The notes under the pieces: model-generated | Told to the model about the DNA's origin: nothing | Database searches by the model: none | The model's input: the letters and a program-made list of their open reading frames with translations, nothing else | Shown here: in pieces, positions 15,933 through 16,276 of the stretch | Layout of the letters: every line of letters starts with the position of its first letter | Numbering within the stretch: the stretch's first letter is position 1 | Source: Pseudidiomarina aestuarii | GTDB taxonomy: Bacteria > Pseudomonadota > Gammaproteobacteria > Enterobacterales > Alteromonadaceae | Direction of reading: 5' to 3' | Length of the DNA: 16,276 nt | Assembly (NCBI GenBank): GCA_003030745.1 | Contig: PYVG01000025.1 | Coordinates: 1-16,276, forward strand | Translations under genes and position numbers: made by a program

Positions 15933-16276
15933 AAGCAATTATGGCGATAATCACCATCCCCCAACCAATCCGATCCACGTAGGTTCGCAACTTAACAGCC
16001 ATGATCGGACCGCCGGTGCGCAATAGCCAAGCGACCAAGAAGAAACGCAACCCTCGACTAATCAATGAGCCCATGACGAACGGAATAAATGCAACTTGCA
16101 GCATACCACCCGTTACCGTGAACAGTTTATAAGGCAACGGTGAAAAGCCAGCAATGAAAATAATCCAAAAACCATAATCCTGAAACCATTGGGTCACTGT
16201 GGCGAGCTTGTCCTGATAGCCTGCCCATTCAACCAGTGGCAACACAATAGGTTCAAATGCAAACCAACCGAGCAGA
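15916..16276 (-). CDS. yqaA: YqaA/DedA-like VTT-domain membrane protein (3' part; 5' end outside window)
   Basis: The frame is open from the window edge to the TAA at 15916-15918 (120 codons visible). It reads LLGWFAFEPIVLPLVEWAGY..., then FIAGFSPLPYKLFTVTGGML, an S-P-L-P-Y-K motif typical of DedA-superfamily (VTT/SNARE-associated) proteins. SRGLRFFLVAWLL and a C-terminal hydrophobic helix follow. These proteins are inner-membrane transporters or lipid flippase-like proteins; the role of this subfamily is unclear. Its position before nlpD, inside the surE-pcm-nlpD-rpoS neighbourhood, fits the YqaA family of other Alteromonadales and Vibrio as I recall it. The name is by resemblance and position, and the protein differs from E. 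coli YqaA. A GTG at 16245 is internal and not the start. Confidence 0.82.
   Translation of the reverse strand, partial: LLGWFAFEPIVLPLVEWAGYQDKLATVTQWFQDYGFWIIFIAGFSPLPYKLFTVTGGMLQVAFIPFVMGSLISRGLRFFLVAWLLRTGGPIMAVKLRTYVDRIGWGMVIIAIIAYVWTR

Noticed and set aside
1..16276. CRISPR array, prophage, insertion sequence, toxin-antitoxin or other defence island
   Set aside because: No repeated units, terminal inverted repeats, transposase or integrase fragments or unplaced coding stretches were seen; the window is filled with conserved housekeeping genes.

Overview
The window looks like core chromosome of a marine gammaproteobacterium of the Alteromonadales type. An Idiomarina/Pseudidiomarina-like organism is my best guess, inferred from gene order (yqaA-nlpD-rpoS-mutS-pncC-recA beside pspA/pspF-sapABCDF) and from proteins that align closely with remembered Escherichia coli and Vibrio counterparts. 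I see no phage, insertion sequence, CRISPR array, tRNA or rRNA. Almost all of the sequence is coding, with many 1- to 17-base gene overlaps.

Left part (1-8781): the 5' two-thirds of pspA on the minus strand is divergent from pspF on the plus strand. Their shared 250-bp control region holds a sigma-54 promoter for pspA, two candidate PspF binding sites, and a candidate sigma-70 promoter for pspF that overlaps one of those sites. pspF is followed without any usable gap by sapA, sapB, sapC, sapD and sapF, a peptide/polyamine-type ABC transporter, and then by putP, a sodium/proline symporter that starts at TTG. All six junctions are overlaps or gaps of 4 bp or less, so this is probably one long operon. 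It ends in a strong hairpin terminator that also serves the convergent gene.

Middle part (8873-11505): on the minus strand lie pncC (NMN amidase), recA and an rssA-type patatin hydrolase. The recA promoter is a near copy of the E. coli arrangement: TTGATA, a palindromic LexA box, then TATACT. Here the operator and -35 element sit inside the last codons and stop codon of pncC. rssA follows recA by 13 bp with no terminator, where recX is commonly found.

Right part (11556-16276): mutS on the plus strand is convergent with rpoS, only 4 bp separating their stop codons. rpoS (minus) is preceded by nlpD with an ATGA overlap, and nlpD by the 3' part of a YqaA/DedA-like membrane protein gene that runs off the window. 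This is the conserved stress, repair and cell-division block.

I did not find a clearly undescribed system. The points that merit a second look are regulatory layout (PspF-linked sap-putP operon, recA operator inside pncC, nlpD/rpoS coupling, rpoS/mutS convergence) and residue-level departures (SapD H-loop and signature, lipoprotein SapA, the RpoS turnover element).
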